NCBI RefSeq assembly: GCF_003668995.1
Contig: NZ_CP033068.1
Span: 2,418,001-2,482,000 of the forward strand
From: Flavobacterium sp. 140616W15
GTDB taxonomy: Bacteria > Bacteroidota > Bacteroidia > Flavobacteriales > Flavobacteriaceae
Direction of reading: 5' to 3'
Length of the DNA stretch: 64,000 bases
Shown here: in pieces, positions 19,332 to 27,147 of the stretch
Numbering within the stretch: the stretch's first letter is position 1
Layout of the letters: every line of letters begins with the position of its first letter
Translations under genes and position numbers: made by a program
The notes under the pieces: generated by a model
What the model was told of the DNA's origin: nothing
The model's input: only the letters and a program-made list of their open reading frames with translations
Database searches by the model: none

Positions 19332-20627
19332 TTAACTATCAATCTCCTCAGGAGCATCAAAATTAATTTCTTTATCACCTTCCCATTTTCCTACTACCGA
19401 TGTCGCAAGAGCATTTCCTAATACATTTGTTGCACTACGAAACATATCACAAAAGTGATCAATTGGCAGGATTATAGCAATTCCTTCAATAGGAATATCG
19501 AACATTCCACATGTAGCCGCAACAACAACCAAACTAGCCCTTGGCACTCCTGCAATACCTTTACTTGTCAACATTAAAACCAAAAGCATTACCATTTGAG
19601 TTCCTATGTCTAAATGTATACCATAGAACTGAGCAATAAAAATACTTGCAAAAGTCATATACATCATACTACCATCAAGATTAAAAGAATAACCCAACGG
19701 CAACATAAACGAAACAATTTTATCTTTTACTCCAAATTCCTCTAACTCTTCAGTTAATTTAGGAAAAACAGCTTCACTACTTGTAGTCCCAAAAGCAATT
19801 GCAACAGGTCCAGTAATACGTCTTAATAATTCAGTCATTCTCCCTTTTAGAAAAATATAACCTACTAAAATTAAAACAACCCACAAAGAACTAATCCCGA
19901 TTAAAAATGATCCGAAAAATTTAAAATATGTAATCGCTAATTCTCCAGCATCTCTTACTGCAAATACCCCAGCAATGGCTCCAAAAACTCCAATTGGAGC
20001 AAAGTTCATTACGTAGTTTACCATTTTAAGAACAATATGTGAGACTTTGTCTAAAGCATTTATAACAGGTTTCACACTGCTTCCTAATGAAGCTGCTGCT
20101 AATCCAAAAAATATAGAAAAAACAACAATCTGCAATATTTCATTAGTTGCCATTGCCTCAAAAATACTCTTAGGAACGATATGCTCAACAAAATTTTCAA
20201 ATGATAAAGTTGTTGTTTTAGCTGTTACTTCAGTCGCCGCAGTCATATCAACATGATCTAATTTTAACCCAACTCCTGGCTGAAGGATATTGATATAAAA
20301 CAACCCTATTAACAATGATACAAAAGAAGCTGTAAAAAACCATGCTAAAGCTTTTCCTCCAATTCTACCTACTGTTTTTATATCCCCTAATTTAGCAATT
20401 CCAACAACTAAAGTTGTAAACACCAAGGGAGAAATTATCATTTGTACCAAACGAATGAATATAGTAGCTAGCATCTTTATCTTATTACTAAACTCTACTG
20501 CTGCTTCATGTGAAATTGTATTATGCAATATAATACCTAATGTAGCACCAAGAAACATTGCGATAAGAATTTGCCCAGTTAGGCCTCTGAAAAAAGATGT
20601 TTTTTTGGTTTCTGTTTTATTATTCAT
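19332..20627 (-). CDS. Dicarboxylate/amino acid:cation symporter (DAACS family, GltP/DctA-like)
   Basis: Inner-membrane carrier that imports C4-dicarboxylates, glutamate or aspartate with sodium ions or protons. It has 431 residues from the ATG at 20627 (MNNKTETKK); a TTG one codon upstream is less likely. Family signatures are FIRLVQMIISPLVFTTLVVGIA, the serine-rich AFGTTSSEAVFPK hairpin, SFNLDGSMMYMTFASIFIAQ, and IPIDHFCDMFRSATNVLGNA. The DMFRSATNVLGN segment fits the family's substrate site, but which acid is carried cannot be settled. Monocistronic, with its own terminator. Confidence 0.93.
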   Translation of the reverse strand: MNNKTETKKTSFFRGLTGQILIAMFLGATLGIILHNTISHEAAVEFSNKIKMLATIFIRLVQMIISPLVFTTLVVGIAKLGDIKTVGRIGGKALAWFFTASFVSLLIGLFYINILQPGVGLKLDHVDMTAATEVTAKTTTLSFENFVEHIVPKSIFEAMATNEILQIVVFSIFFGLAAASLGSSVKPVINALDKVSHIVLKMVNYVMNFAPIGVFGAIAGVFAVRDAGELAITYFKFFGSFLIGISSLWVVLILVGYIFLKGRMTELLRRITGPVAIAFGTTSSEAVFPKLTEELEEFGVKDKIVSFMLPLGYSFNLDGSMMYMTFASIFIAQFYGIHLDIGTQMVMLLVLMLTSKGIAGVPRASLVVVAATCGMFDIPIEGIAIILPIDHFCDMFRSATNVLGNALATSVVGKWEGDKEINFDAPEEIDS

Positions 20628-20681
20628 CAAGTGTTTTTTTATTAATTAAATATAAGACGCTCTCCTGTCTTACGTATTTCT

Positions 20682-21740
20682 CTAATATGTTTTGTTTATC
20701 AAATGAAAATCTGCAAGAACTATTGCTGCCATAGCCTCAACAATTGGTACAGCTCTAGGAACAACACATGGATCGTGGCGCCCCTTACCGGTCATTGGTG
20801 TGATATTTCCTTTATTATCCAATGAGTCTTGAGTTTGCATAATTGTTGCAACAGGTTTAAAAGCTACTCTAAAGTAAATATCCATTCCGTTACTAATTCC
20901 TCCCTGAATACCTCCAGATAGATTGGTTTTGGTAGTTCCATCAGTATTATATAAATCATTATGTTGACTTCCTTTCATTTCTGACCCCGAAAAACCACTT
21001 CCATATTCAAAACCTTTTACAGCATTAATAGAAAGCATAGCTTTCCCCAATTCTGCATGTAGTTTATCAAAAACAGGTTCACCTAAACCCACAGGTACAT
21101 TTTGAATCACACATGACACAACACCACCTACGGTATCTCCTTGTTTTCTTATATCTCTAATATATTCTTCCATCGTTGCCGCTTTTACTTCATCAGGGCA
21201 ACGAACGGGATTACTTTCTATTTTAGAAAAATCCAATTCCTGATATGGCGTATCTAAATGAATTGGTCCTACTGACGAAACATAAGCATTAATCTTAATA
21301 TTTGGTAACATTTGTTTCGCAATAGCTCCTGCAACTACTCTACTGGCTGTTTCACGAGCAGAGCTACGACCTCCACCACGGTAATCACGAAAGCCATATT
21401 TCTTATCATAAACGTAATCTGCATGACTAGGTCTGTAATTATCTTTTATATGCGAATAATCATCTGATTTCTGATTTGTATTCGGAATAATAAAACCAAT
21501 TGGAGTACCAGTAGTTTTTCCTTCAAAAACCCCTGATAAAAATTGCACATCATCTGGTTCTTTTCGTTGAGTTACTATTGCCGATTGTCCTGGTTTTCTT
21601 CTAGACATTTCAAACTGAATTGCCTCAAGATCTAATGTTATTCCAGAAGGACAACCATCAATAATTCCGCCTAAAGCTTCCCCATGTGATTCTCCAAATG
21701 TTGTAATTTTAAATAGTGTTCCGTAGCTATTTCCCGCCAT
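20682..21740 (-). CDS. aroC: Chorismate synthase
   Basis: Last step of the shikimate pathway: 5-enolpyruvylshikimate-3-phosphate to chorismate, requiring reduced FMN. It has 352 residues. The family signatures are all present: [66 protein letters not shown] and [20 protein letters not shown]. The C-terminus ends shortly after ADFHLINK, as in many Bacteroidota. Start ATG at 21740 ([11 protein letters not shown]) matches the conserved N-terminus. It is transcribed in the same direction as the symporter with a 54-base gap. Confidence 0.97.
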   Translation of the reverse strand: MAGNSYGTLFKITTFGESHGEALGGIIDGCPSGITLDLEAIQFEMSRRKPGQSAIVTQRKEPDDVQFLSGVFEGKTTGTPIGFIIPNTNQKSDDYSHIKDNYRPSHADYVYDKKYGFRDYRGGGRSSARETASRVVAGAIAKQMLPNIKINAYVSSVGPIHLDTPYQELDFSKIESNPVRCPDEVKAATMEEYIRDIRKQGDTVGGVVSCVIQNVPVGLGEPVFDKLHAELGKAMLSINAVKGFEYGSGFSGSEMKGSQHNDLYNTDGTTKTNLSGGIQGGISNGMDIYFRVAFKPVATIMQTQDSLDNKGNITPMTGKGRHDPCVVPRAVPIVEAMAAIVLADFHLINKTY

Positions 21741-21929
21741 TGTAATTAGTTTTGAGCAAATGTAAGTTTTATGAATTAAATTAAAAAATTTAAAATTGGT
21801 ATTATTATCTAAAGATTAACTTGCATAATCATCACGATTTCTTAAAGTTGAAGGAAAATTGATAACTTTTTATTAAAAACAAATCAATAGTAGATTCTTT
21901 AAATTTGTTAAACATCAAATTGAAAAAAA

Positions 21930-22754
21930 TTGAAAAAAAGAAATGTTGAAGTTGTAGTAATATCAGATGTACACTTAGGAACCTATGGAAGCCATGCCAG
22001 AGAACTAAGCAATTATTTATCAAGCATTAAACCAAAAATACTAGTACTAAATGGAGACATAATTGATGCATGGCAATTCCGCAAATCCTACTTCCCAAAG
22101 TCTCATTTAAAAGTAATTCAAAAAATTATTGGTTTCGCTTCTAAGGGAACAAAAGTATATTATGTAACTGGAAATCACGACGAAATATTAAGAAAATTCA
22201 GCGAAATGACTATGGGTAGTTTTGCTCTAGTTGATAAATTAATTCTTGAATTGGATGATAAAAAAGCTTGGATTTTTCACGGAGATGTATTCGATGCTTC
22301 TGTACAGCACTCAAAATGGATTGCAAAACTTGGTGGAATAGGTTATGATTACCTCATTTTAACCAATCGTTTTGTAAACTGGTGCTTATCTAAAATAGAT
22401 AAGGAACCTTATTCTTTTTCAAAAAAAATCAAAGCCAGTGTAAAAAAAGCTGTCAAACATATTTCTGATTTTGAAACTACTGCAACAGACTTGGCAATAG
22501 AAAAAAAATATGATTATGTAATCTGCGGACACATACATGAACCAAAAATCATAAAAAAAGAGAACAAAAATGGATCAACACTTTATCTAAATTCTGGTGA
22601 CTGGATTGAAAACTTAACCGCATTAGAATACCACAAAAAAAGATGGAAGCTATTTCATTACTCCCAAATGAATTTCCAAGAAGAAGAGAATCTTTTTGAA
22701 ATGGAAGACAACATAAGTAACCAACTAATTACATCACGTTTTATCCCTAAATAA
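21930..22754 (+). CDS. UDP-2,3-diacylglucosamine pyrophosphatase-like metallophosphoesterase (LpxH type)
   Basis: Metallophosphoesterase of 274 residues. Motifs in order: ISDVHLGTYG, LNGDIIDAW, VTGNHDEIL, FHGDVFDA and CGHIHEP, the full two-metal site. The D-x-H-LG start and the long helical insertion (about 130-190) fit the LpxH branch that makes lipid X for lipid A, although many Bacteroidota carry paralogues with an uncertain role. The only usable start is a TTG at 21930: the ATG at 21943 is out of frame and hits a stop after four codons. It diverges from aroC. Confidence 0.82.
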   Translation: MKKRNVEVVVISDVHLGTYGSHARELSNYLSSIKPKILVLNGDIIDAWQFRKSYFPKSHLKVIQKIIGFASKGTKVYYVTGNHDEILRKFSEMTMGSFALVDKLILELDDKKAWIFHGDVFDASVQHSKWIAKLGGIGYDYLILTNRFVNWCLSKIDKEPYSFSKKIKASVKKAVKHISDFETTATDLAIEKKYDYVICGHIHEPKIIKKENKNGSTLYLNSGDWIENLTALEYHKKRWKLFHYSQMNFQEEENLFEMEDNISNQLITSRFIPK

Positions 22755-22854
22755 ATTTATCATTATTCATTAATGAAAATGTTTTGAAAACTAAAAATGT
22801 GAATTATGAAACAATTAACAAATTTTCTGTAAATTTAACTTATAATTCATATAA

Positions 22855-22862
22855 TAACTTTG
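22855..22862 (+). promoter_or_regulatory. Probable -7 element (TAACTTTG)
   Basis: Exact fit to TAnnTTTG, 19 bases before the start codon of the small outer-membrane protein. No clear TTG at the -33 position; the best candidate is TTA. Confidence 0.4.
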
Positions 22863-22881
22863 TCAAAATAAATACTTACTT

Positions 22882-23367
22882 ATGAAAAAAATAATTTTGT
22901 CAGCTATTATGCTGCTAGGATTGGCATTTACTGCCCAGGCACAAGATATTTCTAAAAATGCACTTGGTTTGCGTTTAGGAGATAATCACGGATTTGGAGG
23001 AGAAATTTCTTACCAAAGAGCATTATCTAAAAATAATAGAATTGAAGCAGATTTGGGTTGGAGAAACAGTAGAGACGTTGATGCGTTTAAATTAGTAGGT
23101 CTTTACCAATGGGTTTGGAACATAGATCAAGGTTTTAATTGGTACGCAGGTGTCGGTGGTGGTATCGGTAGCTGGAGTCACGATTACAACCAATATAAAG
23201 ACAATGGAACTTTTGTATTTGCTGCCGGAAATATAGGTATTGAATACGGATTTAAAGAAGTACCTATCTTACTTTCATTAGATGCAAGACCAGAAATTGG
23301 TTCTGGATATTATGACGATGATAATTTTGGATTTGATATCGGATTAGGAATCAAATTTCAATTTTAA
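22882..23367 (+). CDS. Small outer-membrane beta-barrel protein
   Basis: 161 residues with a clean signal peptide (MKKIILSAIMLLGLAFTAQA). The mature part alternates aromatic/hydrophobic and polar residues, with Gly-rich turns (GGGIGSW), and ends LGIKFQF. A C-terminal Phe preceded by alternating residues is typical of barrel proteins inserted by BamA. About eight strands would fit. Function unknown; similar proteins are often annotated as outer membrane insertion or porin-like proteins. A strong bidirectional terminator follows 14 bases later. Confidence 0.8.
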   Translation: MKKIILSAIMLLGLAFTAQAQDISKNALGLRLGDNHGFGGEISYQRALSKNNRIEADLGWRNSRDVDAFKLVGLYQWVWNIDQGFNWYAGVGGGIGSWSHDYNQYKDNGTFVFAAGNIGIEYGFKEVPILLSLDARPEIGSGYYDDDNFGFDIGLGIKFQF

Positions 23368-23381
23368 TAAAATGTATTTAT

Positions 23382-23420
23382 AAAAAGATCCTGTAGCTTA
23401 AGCTACAGGATCTTTTTTTT
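23382..23420. terminator. Bidirectional terminator
   Basis: A near-perfect palindrome AAAAAGATCCTGTAGCTT / AAGCTACAGGATCTTTTT between the convergent outer-membrane protein gene and the PrcB-type lipoprotein gene; its last base touches the stop codon of the latter. Confidence 0.92.
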
Positions 23421-23845
23421 TATTTAATAATAATGTCTTTTTTAGAATTTATTTTAACAACCGCATAAGGATAAGTAATCACCTGCATTACCATGCTATC
23501 AGGAGCAGGAGCAGTTTCTTTAACAGTAATAACGATATTAGTATCTGTTTCTTCCACTTTTTCAACACCAATAAAATAGCCTCCAGTATTTTTCTCTCCC
23601 ATATTCAAGATAACATAATTTGATTTATTAATATCATCTTGGTTTATTTTGCCTTTTAAAGACTCATCACTTTTCAACATCATGATTTCATTGGGTTCGC
23701 TTAAGATTTCAAAAAAACGAATATTTCCACCGCCATCACTCTGTTGTGTTAATACTTCATACAAACCCGTGCTTTTGTCTACAGATTTAGTAGCCCCACA
23801 AGAAATCACAAAAACCGAAACAAACAATCCTAGTATCTTTTTCAT
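23420..23845 (-). CDS. PrcB C-terminal-domain lipoprotein
   Basis: 141 residues with a lipoprotein signal peptide (lipobox FVISCG, Cys at about 16). The C-terminal half matches the PrcB C-terminal domain pattern: NMGEKNTGGYFIGVEKVEE, VKETAPAPDSMVMQVITYPYAVVKI. In the oral spirochaete protease complex the PrcB protein is a chaperone-like subunit; for stand-alone proteins like this one no role is established. It lies 22 bases downstream of bshA on the same strand, so the two are probably co-transcribed. Confidence 0.8.
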   Translation of the reverse strand: MKKILGLFVSVFVISCGATKSVDKSTGLYEVLTQQSDGGGNIRFFEILSEPNEIMMLKSDESLKGKINQDDINKSNYVILNMGEKNTGGYFIGVEKVEETDTNIVITVKETAPAPDSMVMQVITYPYAVVKINSKKDIIIK

Positions 23846-23867
23846 TTTTAATTATTTAAATTAATAA

Positions 23868-25010
23868 TTACTTAATTTCCTTATAATTGTTAATCGCTTT
23901 TTGATATAAAGCTTCGTACTTAGGTAAGATATTTTTAATATCAAATTTCTTAGCAACTTCTAAAGCATTTGCTTTAAACTCATTTAAAGTTGCATCATCT
24001 TTAAGAATTTTTAAGGCATTTACAGACATTTCTTCGACATTACCAACATCGCTTAAATACCCAGAATATCCATCAAAATTCACTTCTGGCAATCCACCCG
24101 AATTACTTGAAATTACAGGAACTCCGCAAGACATAGCTTCAAGTGCTACTAAACCAAAACTCTCTGTTTCAGAAGGCAATAAAAATAAGTCCGTAAAACA
24201 TAAAATTTTATCTACCTCATTACTGTTTCCAAAAAAGATTACTTTATCGTAAATTCCTAATTCCTGACATAAAATTTCGGCTTTTTCCTTTTCAGGACCA
24301 TCACCAACCATCATCAGTTTAGCAGGTATTTCTTTCTGAATATTATAAAAAATCTTAATAATATCCGGAATACGTTTTACTTTTCTAAAATTACTAATAT
24401 GAGTAATAATACGCTCATTTTCCTTAGCCATAACATAACGATGACAAGGAGCATCTGGGTCTTTCTTTACTTTATCCAGTTCAATAAAATTAGGAATCAC
24501 CTTAATTTTATTCTTAATATTAAATAATTTCAAAGTATCATCTTTTAAACTCTGTGAAACCGAAGTCACATAATCTGATTTATTGATACTAAAAGTCACT
24601 GCAGGTTTATAAAAAGGATGATTCCCTACAAGAGTAATATCAGTCCCGTGAAGCGTTGTAATCATCGGGATATGAATTCCTTCGTTTTTAAGCATTTGCT
24701 TCGCCATATAACCAGCATATGCGTGCGGTATAGCATAATGTACGTGGAGCAATTCAATCTTATACAACTTCACCATATCAACTAATTTGCTGGACAAAGC
24801 CAATTCATATGGTTGATAATGAAACAAAGGATATTCTGGAACATTTACTTCGTGATAATGTACATTAGGATTCAAGAGTGCTAACCTAACAGGCTGGCTA
24901 TAAGTTATAAAATGAATTTCGTGACCACGTCTTGCTAATTCAAGGCCGAGCTCAGTTGCCACGACTCCGCTCCCTCCAAAAGTAGGATAACAAACTATTG
25001 CTATTTTCAT
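23868..25010 (-). CDS. bshA: N-acetyl-alpha-D-glucosaminyl L-malate synthase
   Basis: GT4-family glycosyltransferase that joins UDP-GlcNAc and L-malate, the first step of bacillithiol, the low-molecular-weight thiol used by Firmicutes and many Bacteroidota in place of glutathione. It has 380 residues. Signatures are MKIAIVCYPTFGGSGVVATELG, HFITYSQPVRL, HVHYAIPHAYAGYMAK, TLHGTDITLVG, the donor-site ESFGLVALEAMSCGVPVI, and NSGGLPEV. The other bacillithiol genes (bshB, bshC) are not in the window. It starts its transcription unit, with the PrcB-type lipoprotein gene downstream. Confidence 0.94.
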   Translation of the reverse strand: MKIAIVCYPTFGGSGVVATELGLELARRGHEIHFITYSQPVRLALLNPNVHYHEVNVPEYPLFHYQPYELALSSKLVDMVKLYKIELLHVHYAIPHAYAGYMAKQMLKNEGIHIPMITTLHGTDITLVGNHPFYKPAVTFSINKSDYVTSVSQSLKDDTLKLFNIKNKIKVIPNFIELDKVKKDPDAPCHRYVMAKENERIITHISNFRKVKRIPDIIKIFYNIQKEIPAKLMMVGDGPEKEKAEILCQELGIYDKVIFFGNSNEVDKILCFTDLFLLPSETESFGLVALEAMSCGVPVISSNSGGLPEVNFDGYSGYLSDVGNVEEMSVNALKILKDDATLNEFKANALEVAKKFDIKNILPKYEALYQKAINNYKEIK

Positions 25011-25169
25011 GTATTAATTTTAGTACTACGAAAGTACTCAAAAATAGCGTTTGATAGAAGTGAAATTTAAGTTAAAAAGTAATTCCATCGATCCAAACAA
25101 GCATCTAAAGGCATTTCAAAACCACTAAACTATTTTTTATTCTTTTTTAGAAGCAGAATCATTTTTATT

Positions 25170-25246
25170 CAACAGAACCACCGAACCCGCTGTACACTAA
25201 ATCCGTACAGAAAAAACGCGGGATATCGTTTCCATCGGGGCTAGGT
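25170..25246 (-). other. Structured GC-rich intergenic element
   Basis: In the 389-base stretch between bshA and the next gene there is no supported reading frame. One block is much richer in G and C. On the minus strand it starts CCTAGCCCCGATGG and contains two nested stems: GCGGG/CCCGC (25218-25222 with 25186-25190) enclosing CTGTAC/GTACAG (25190-25195 with 25205-25210). I recall intergenic sequences beginning CCTAGCCC(C/T)GAT in other Flavobacterium genomes, which would make it a dispersed element or small RNA; this is unverified memory. Confidence 0.4.
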
Positions 25247-25346
25247 GATAAATTATGTTTTTTCATAAGAAACTCATAATAAATTTTAAAGATAACGAAT
25301 CACATAAAACTCCTTAATACAACATATTAATTTCATTCTGAGACAC

Positions 25347-25378
25347 AAAAAAAGGCATGAAATATAATCTCATGCCTT
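25347..25378 (-). terminator. Terminator of the 160-residue conserved protein gene
   Basis: On the minus strand AAGGCATGA and TCATGCCTT form a stem followed by T7, 22 bases after the stop codon. Confidence 0.85.
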
Positions 25379-25399
25379 CAATATTATTTGGGTATCTTC

Positions 25400-25882
25400 T
25401 TAGAAAAAACGACTGTGCCAGCTATCAGCTGCAGGAACTTCCCATGACTCGTTGTATTCTTCTATATTATTTACAAGATTATTAAAAACAATCGTATTCT
25501 CAGATACTGATTTATCTTTAACCATTTTCTTAAAATCAATCAAAGGTTTATGCGCAATGTGCTCACCAAGTTTAAATGTAACGTTCATTTTATCAAGTAA
25601 ATCAACATTATACTTCTTCTCTAAACTCTGAATAAATTCAACTGAGCTATCAATAGAACAACCAGTCGCAGCTTGCACATCTTGATTTACAGCCAATATA
25701 ATAAATCGATTGTATTTCATTTCATATGAAGCTTCTAAACTTGTTCCGTGTGCTGCCCAACCTTCAACAAAGGATTTTAAGTCAGTCTCTATTTCAGAAA
25801 ATTCCTCATCAGAAAATTTTCTGTTTGATTGATAAATCCAAATTCTGGATTCACCAGGTAAATTTTCAAAAGGGATATACAT
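25400..25882 (-). CDS. Conserved Bacteroidota protein of unknown function, 160 residues
   Basis: Soluble protein without signal peptide or membrane segments. Recognisable parts are the start MYIPFENLPGESRIWIYQSN, WAAHGTSLEASYE, FIILAVNQDVQAATGCSIDSS and the C-terminus DSWHSRFF. Proteins of this type in flavobacteria are often labelled ABC transporter ATPase, but there is no Walker A, Walker B or signature motif here, so I consider that label wrong. The conserved Cys in GCSIDSS may be functional. Its upstream region contains a 20-copy heptamer array starting 35 bases before the start codon. It follows two Fe-S protein genes on the same strand. Confidence 0.75.
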   Translation of the reverse strand: MYIPFENLPGESRIWIYQSNRKFSDEEFSEIETDLKSFVEGWAAHGTSLEASYEMKYNRFIILAVNQDVQAATGCSIDSSVEFIQSLEKKYNVDLLDKMNVTFKLGEHIAHKPLIDFKKMVKDKSVSENTIVFNNLVNNIEEYNESWEVPAADSWHSRFF

Positions 25883-25916
25883 TTTAATTATTTTATTTTA
25901 TGTTATTGTTTTTTTT

Positions 25917-26058
25917 GTTTCAGGTTTCAGGTTTCAGGTTTCAGGTTTCAGGTTTCAGGTTTCAGGTTTCAGGTTTCAGGTTTCAGGTTTCAGGTTTCAG
26001 GTTTCAGGTTTCAGGTTTCAGGTTTCAGGTTTCAGGTTTCAGGTTTCAGGTTTCAGGT
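25917..26058. repeat. Heptanucleotide tandem array, about 20 perfect copies of GTTTCAG
   Basis: 142 bases of uninterrupted GTTTCAG repeat. It sits 35 bases upstream of the start of the 160-residue protein gene (minus strand), hence within its promoter or leader. Perfect short repeats of this length change copy number by slippage. It is not a CRISPR array, because there are no spacers. Confidence 0.97.
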
Positions 26059-26115
26059 TAAAAAAACTTTTCAAGTTTTTTTAAAACCTCATAACAAAAC
26101 TTTTATCACTCTAAA

Positions 26116-26227
26116 CCTCTGTCCCTTTGAACCTCTGTTCCTTTGAACCTCTGTTCCTTTGAACCTCTGTTCCTTTGAACCTTTGCTACTTTGAACCTTT
26201 GCTACTTTCAACCTTTGCTCCTAAAAA
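26116..26227. repeat. Tandem array of seven 16-base imperfect repeats
   Basis: Seven units of the form CCT(C/T)TG(T/C)(T/A)CCTTTGAA, starting every 16 bases from 26116; the first four are almost identical and the last three diverge. The final unit runs to the base before the stop codon of the CCG-domain gene (26228-26230, minus strand). No reading frame is supported. Together with the heptamer array it fills nearly the whole 345-base gap. Confidence 0.93.
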
Positions 26228-27019
26228 CTAAAGATCCTGTGCATTTGCAATCAATTCTGCAATGTCTAAAACTTTTACAGAATCTTCTTTTTCCTGGTGC
26301 TTAATACCATCAGTTAACATTGTATTACAAAACGGACAACCTGCTGCAATAATATCTGGTTTAGTTTCAAGCGCATCTTCTGTACGCTCTACATTAATCT
26401 CTTTTGTACCTGGTTCAGCATCTTTAAACATTTGAGCTCCACCAGCTCCACAACACAATCCGTTTGCTTTAGAGCGTTTCATTTCGACCAACTCAATATC
26501 AAGCTTCTCAATTAATGCTCTTGGCGCTTCATATATCTTATTAGCTCTACCTAAATAACACGGATCATGAAAAGTAATACGCTTTCCTTTAAACTGGCCA
26601 CCTTCAATTGTCAATCGCCCATCATCTAGCAAAGACTTAAGAAATTCAGTATGATGCACTACTTCATATTGACCACCCAATTCAGGATATTCATTTTTTA
26701 ATGTATTAAAACAATGGGGACAAGCTGTAACTATTTTTTTTGCTTCATAAGCATTCAGAACTTCAATATTCATCATAGCTTGCATTTGAAACAAAAATTC
26801 ATTTCCAGCACGTTTTGCAGGATCACCAGTACAACTTTCCTCTGTACCAAGAACCGCAAAAGAAACATTTGCACGATTTAATATTCGAACAAATGCTTTT
26901 GTGATTTTCTTAGCTCTATCATCAAAACTTCCTGCACAACCTACCCAAAATAAAACTTCTGGTTGTTTTCCTTGGGCTAGCATTTCTGCCATTGTTGGCA
27001 CAACTAAACTTTCTGACAT
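26228..27019 (-). CDS. (Fe-S)-binding protein with CCG domains (HdrB/LutA/GlpC-like)
   Basis: 263 residues carrying two cysteine-rich CCG modules: FWVGCAGSFDDRAKK near the start, TACPHCFNTLKNEYP, HDPCYLGR, GLCCGAGGAQ and GCPFCNTM. Such modules bind unusual Fe-S clusters in subunits of heterodisulfide-reductase-like and lactate- or glycerol-oxidising complexes. The gene directly upstream encodes a membrane Fe-S protein with which it probably forms an electron-transfer complex (spacing 128 bases). Electron donor and acceptor are unknown. Confidence 0.88.
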   Translation of the reverse strand: MSESLVVPTMAEMLAQGKQPEVLFWVGCAGSFDDRAKKITKAFVRILNRANVSFAVLGTEESCTGDPAKRAGNEFLFQMQAMMNIEVLNAYEAKKIVTACPHCFNTLKNEYPELGGQYEVVHHTEFLKSLLDDGRLTIEGGQFKGKRITFHDPCYLGRANKIYEAPRALIEKLDIELVEMKRSKANGLCCGAGGAQMFKDAEPGTKEINVERTEDALETKPDIIAAGCPFCNTMLTDGIKHQEKEDSVKVLDIAELIANAQDL

Positions 27020-27147
27020 CTTCTTTTTTTGTTAAATCGGTTAATCGCTAATCTGATTATATAGCTGTAAAAATTAATTTAATTGCTAATTCACTAAAAC
27101 CGAAATTTATTTTATTTAAACGATTAAAAACAATCAATTAAATTATC

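Noticed and set aside
25917..26058. CRISPR array
   Set aside because: Repeat unit is 7 bases and contiguous, with no spacers and no cas genes nearby.
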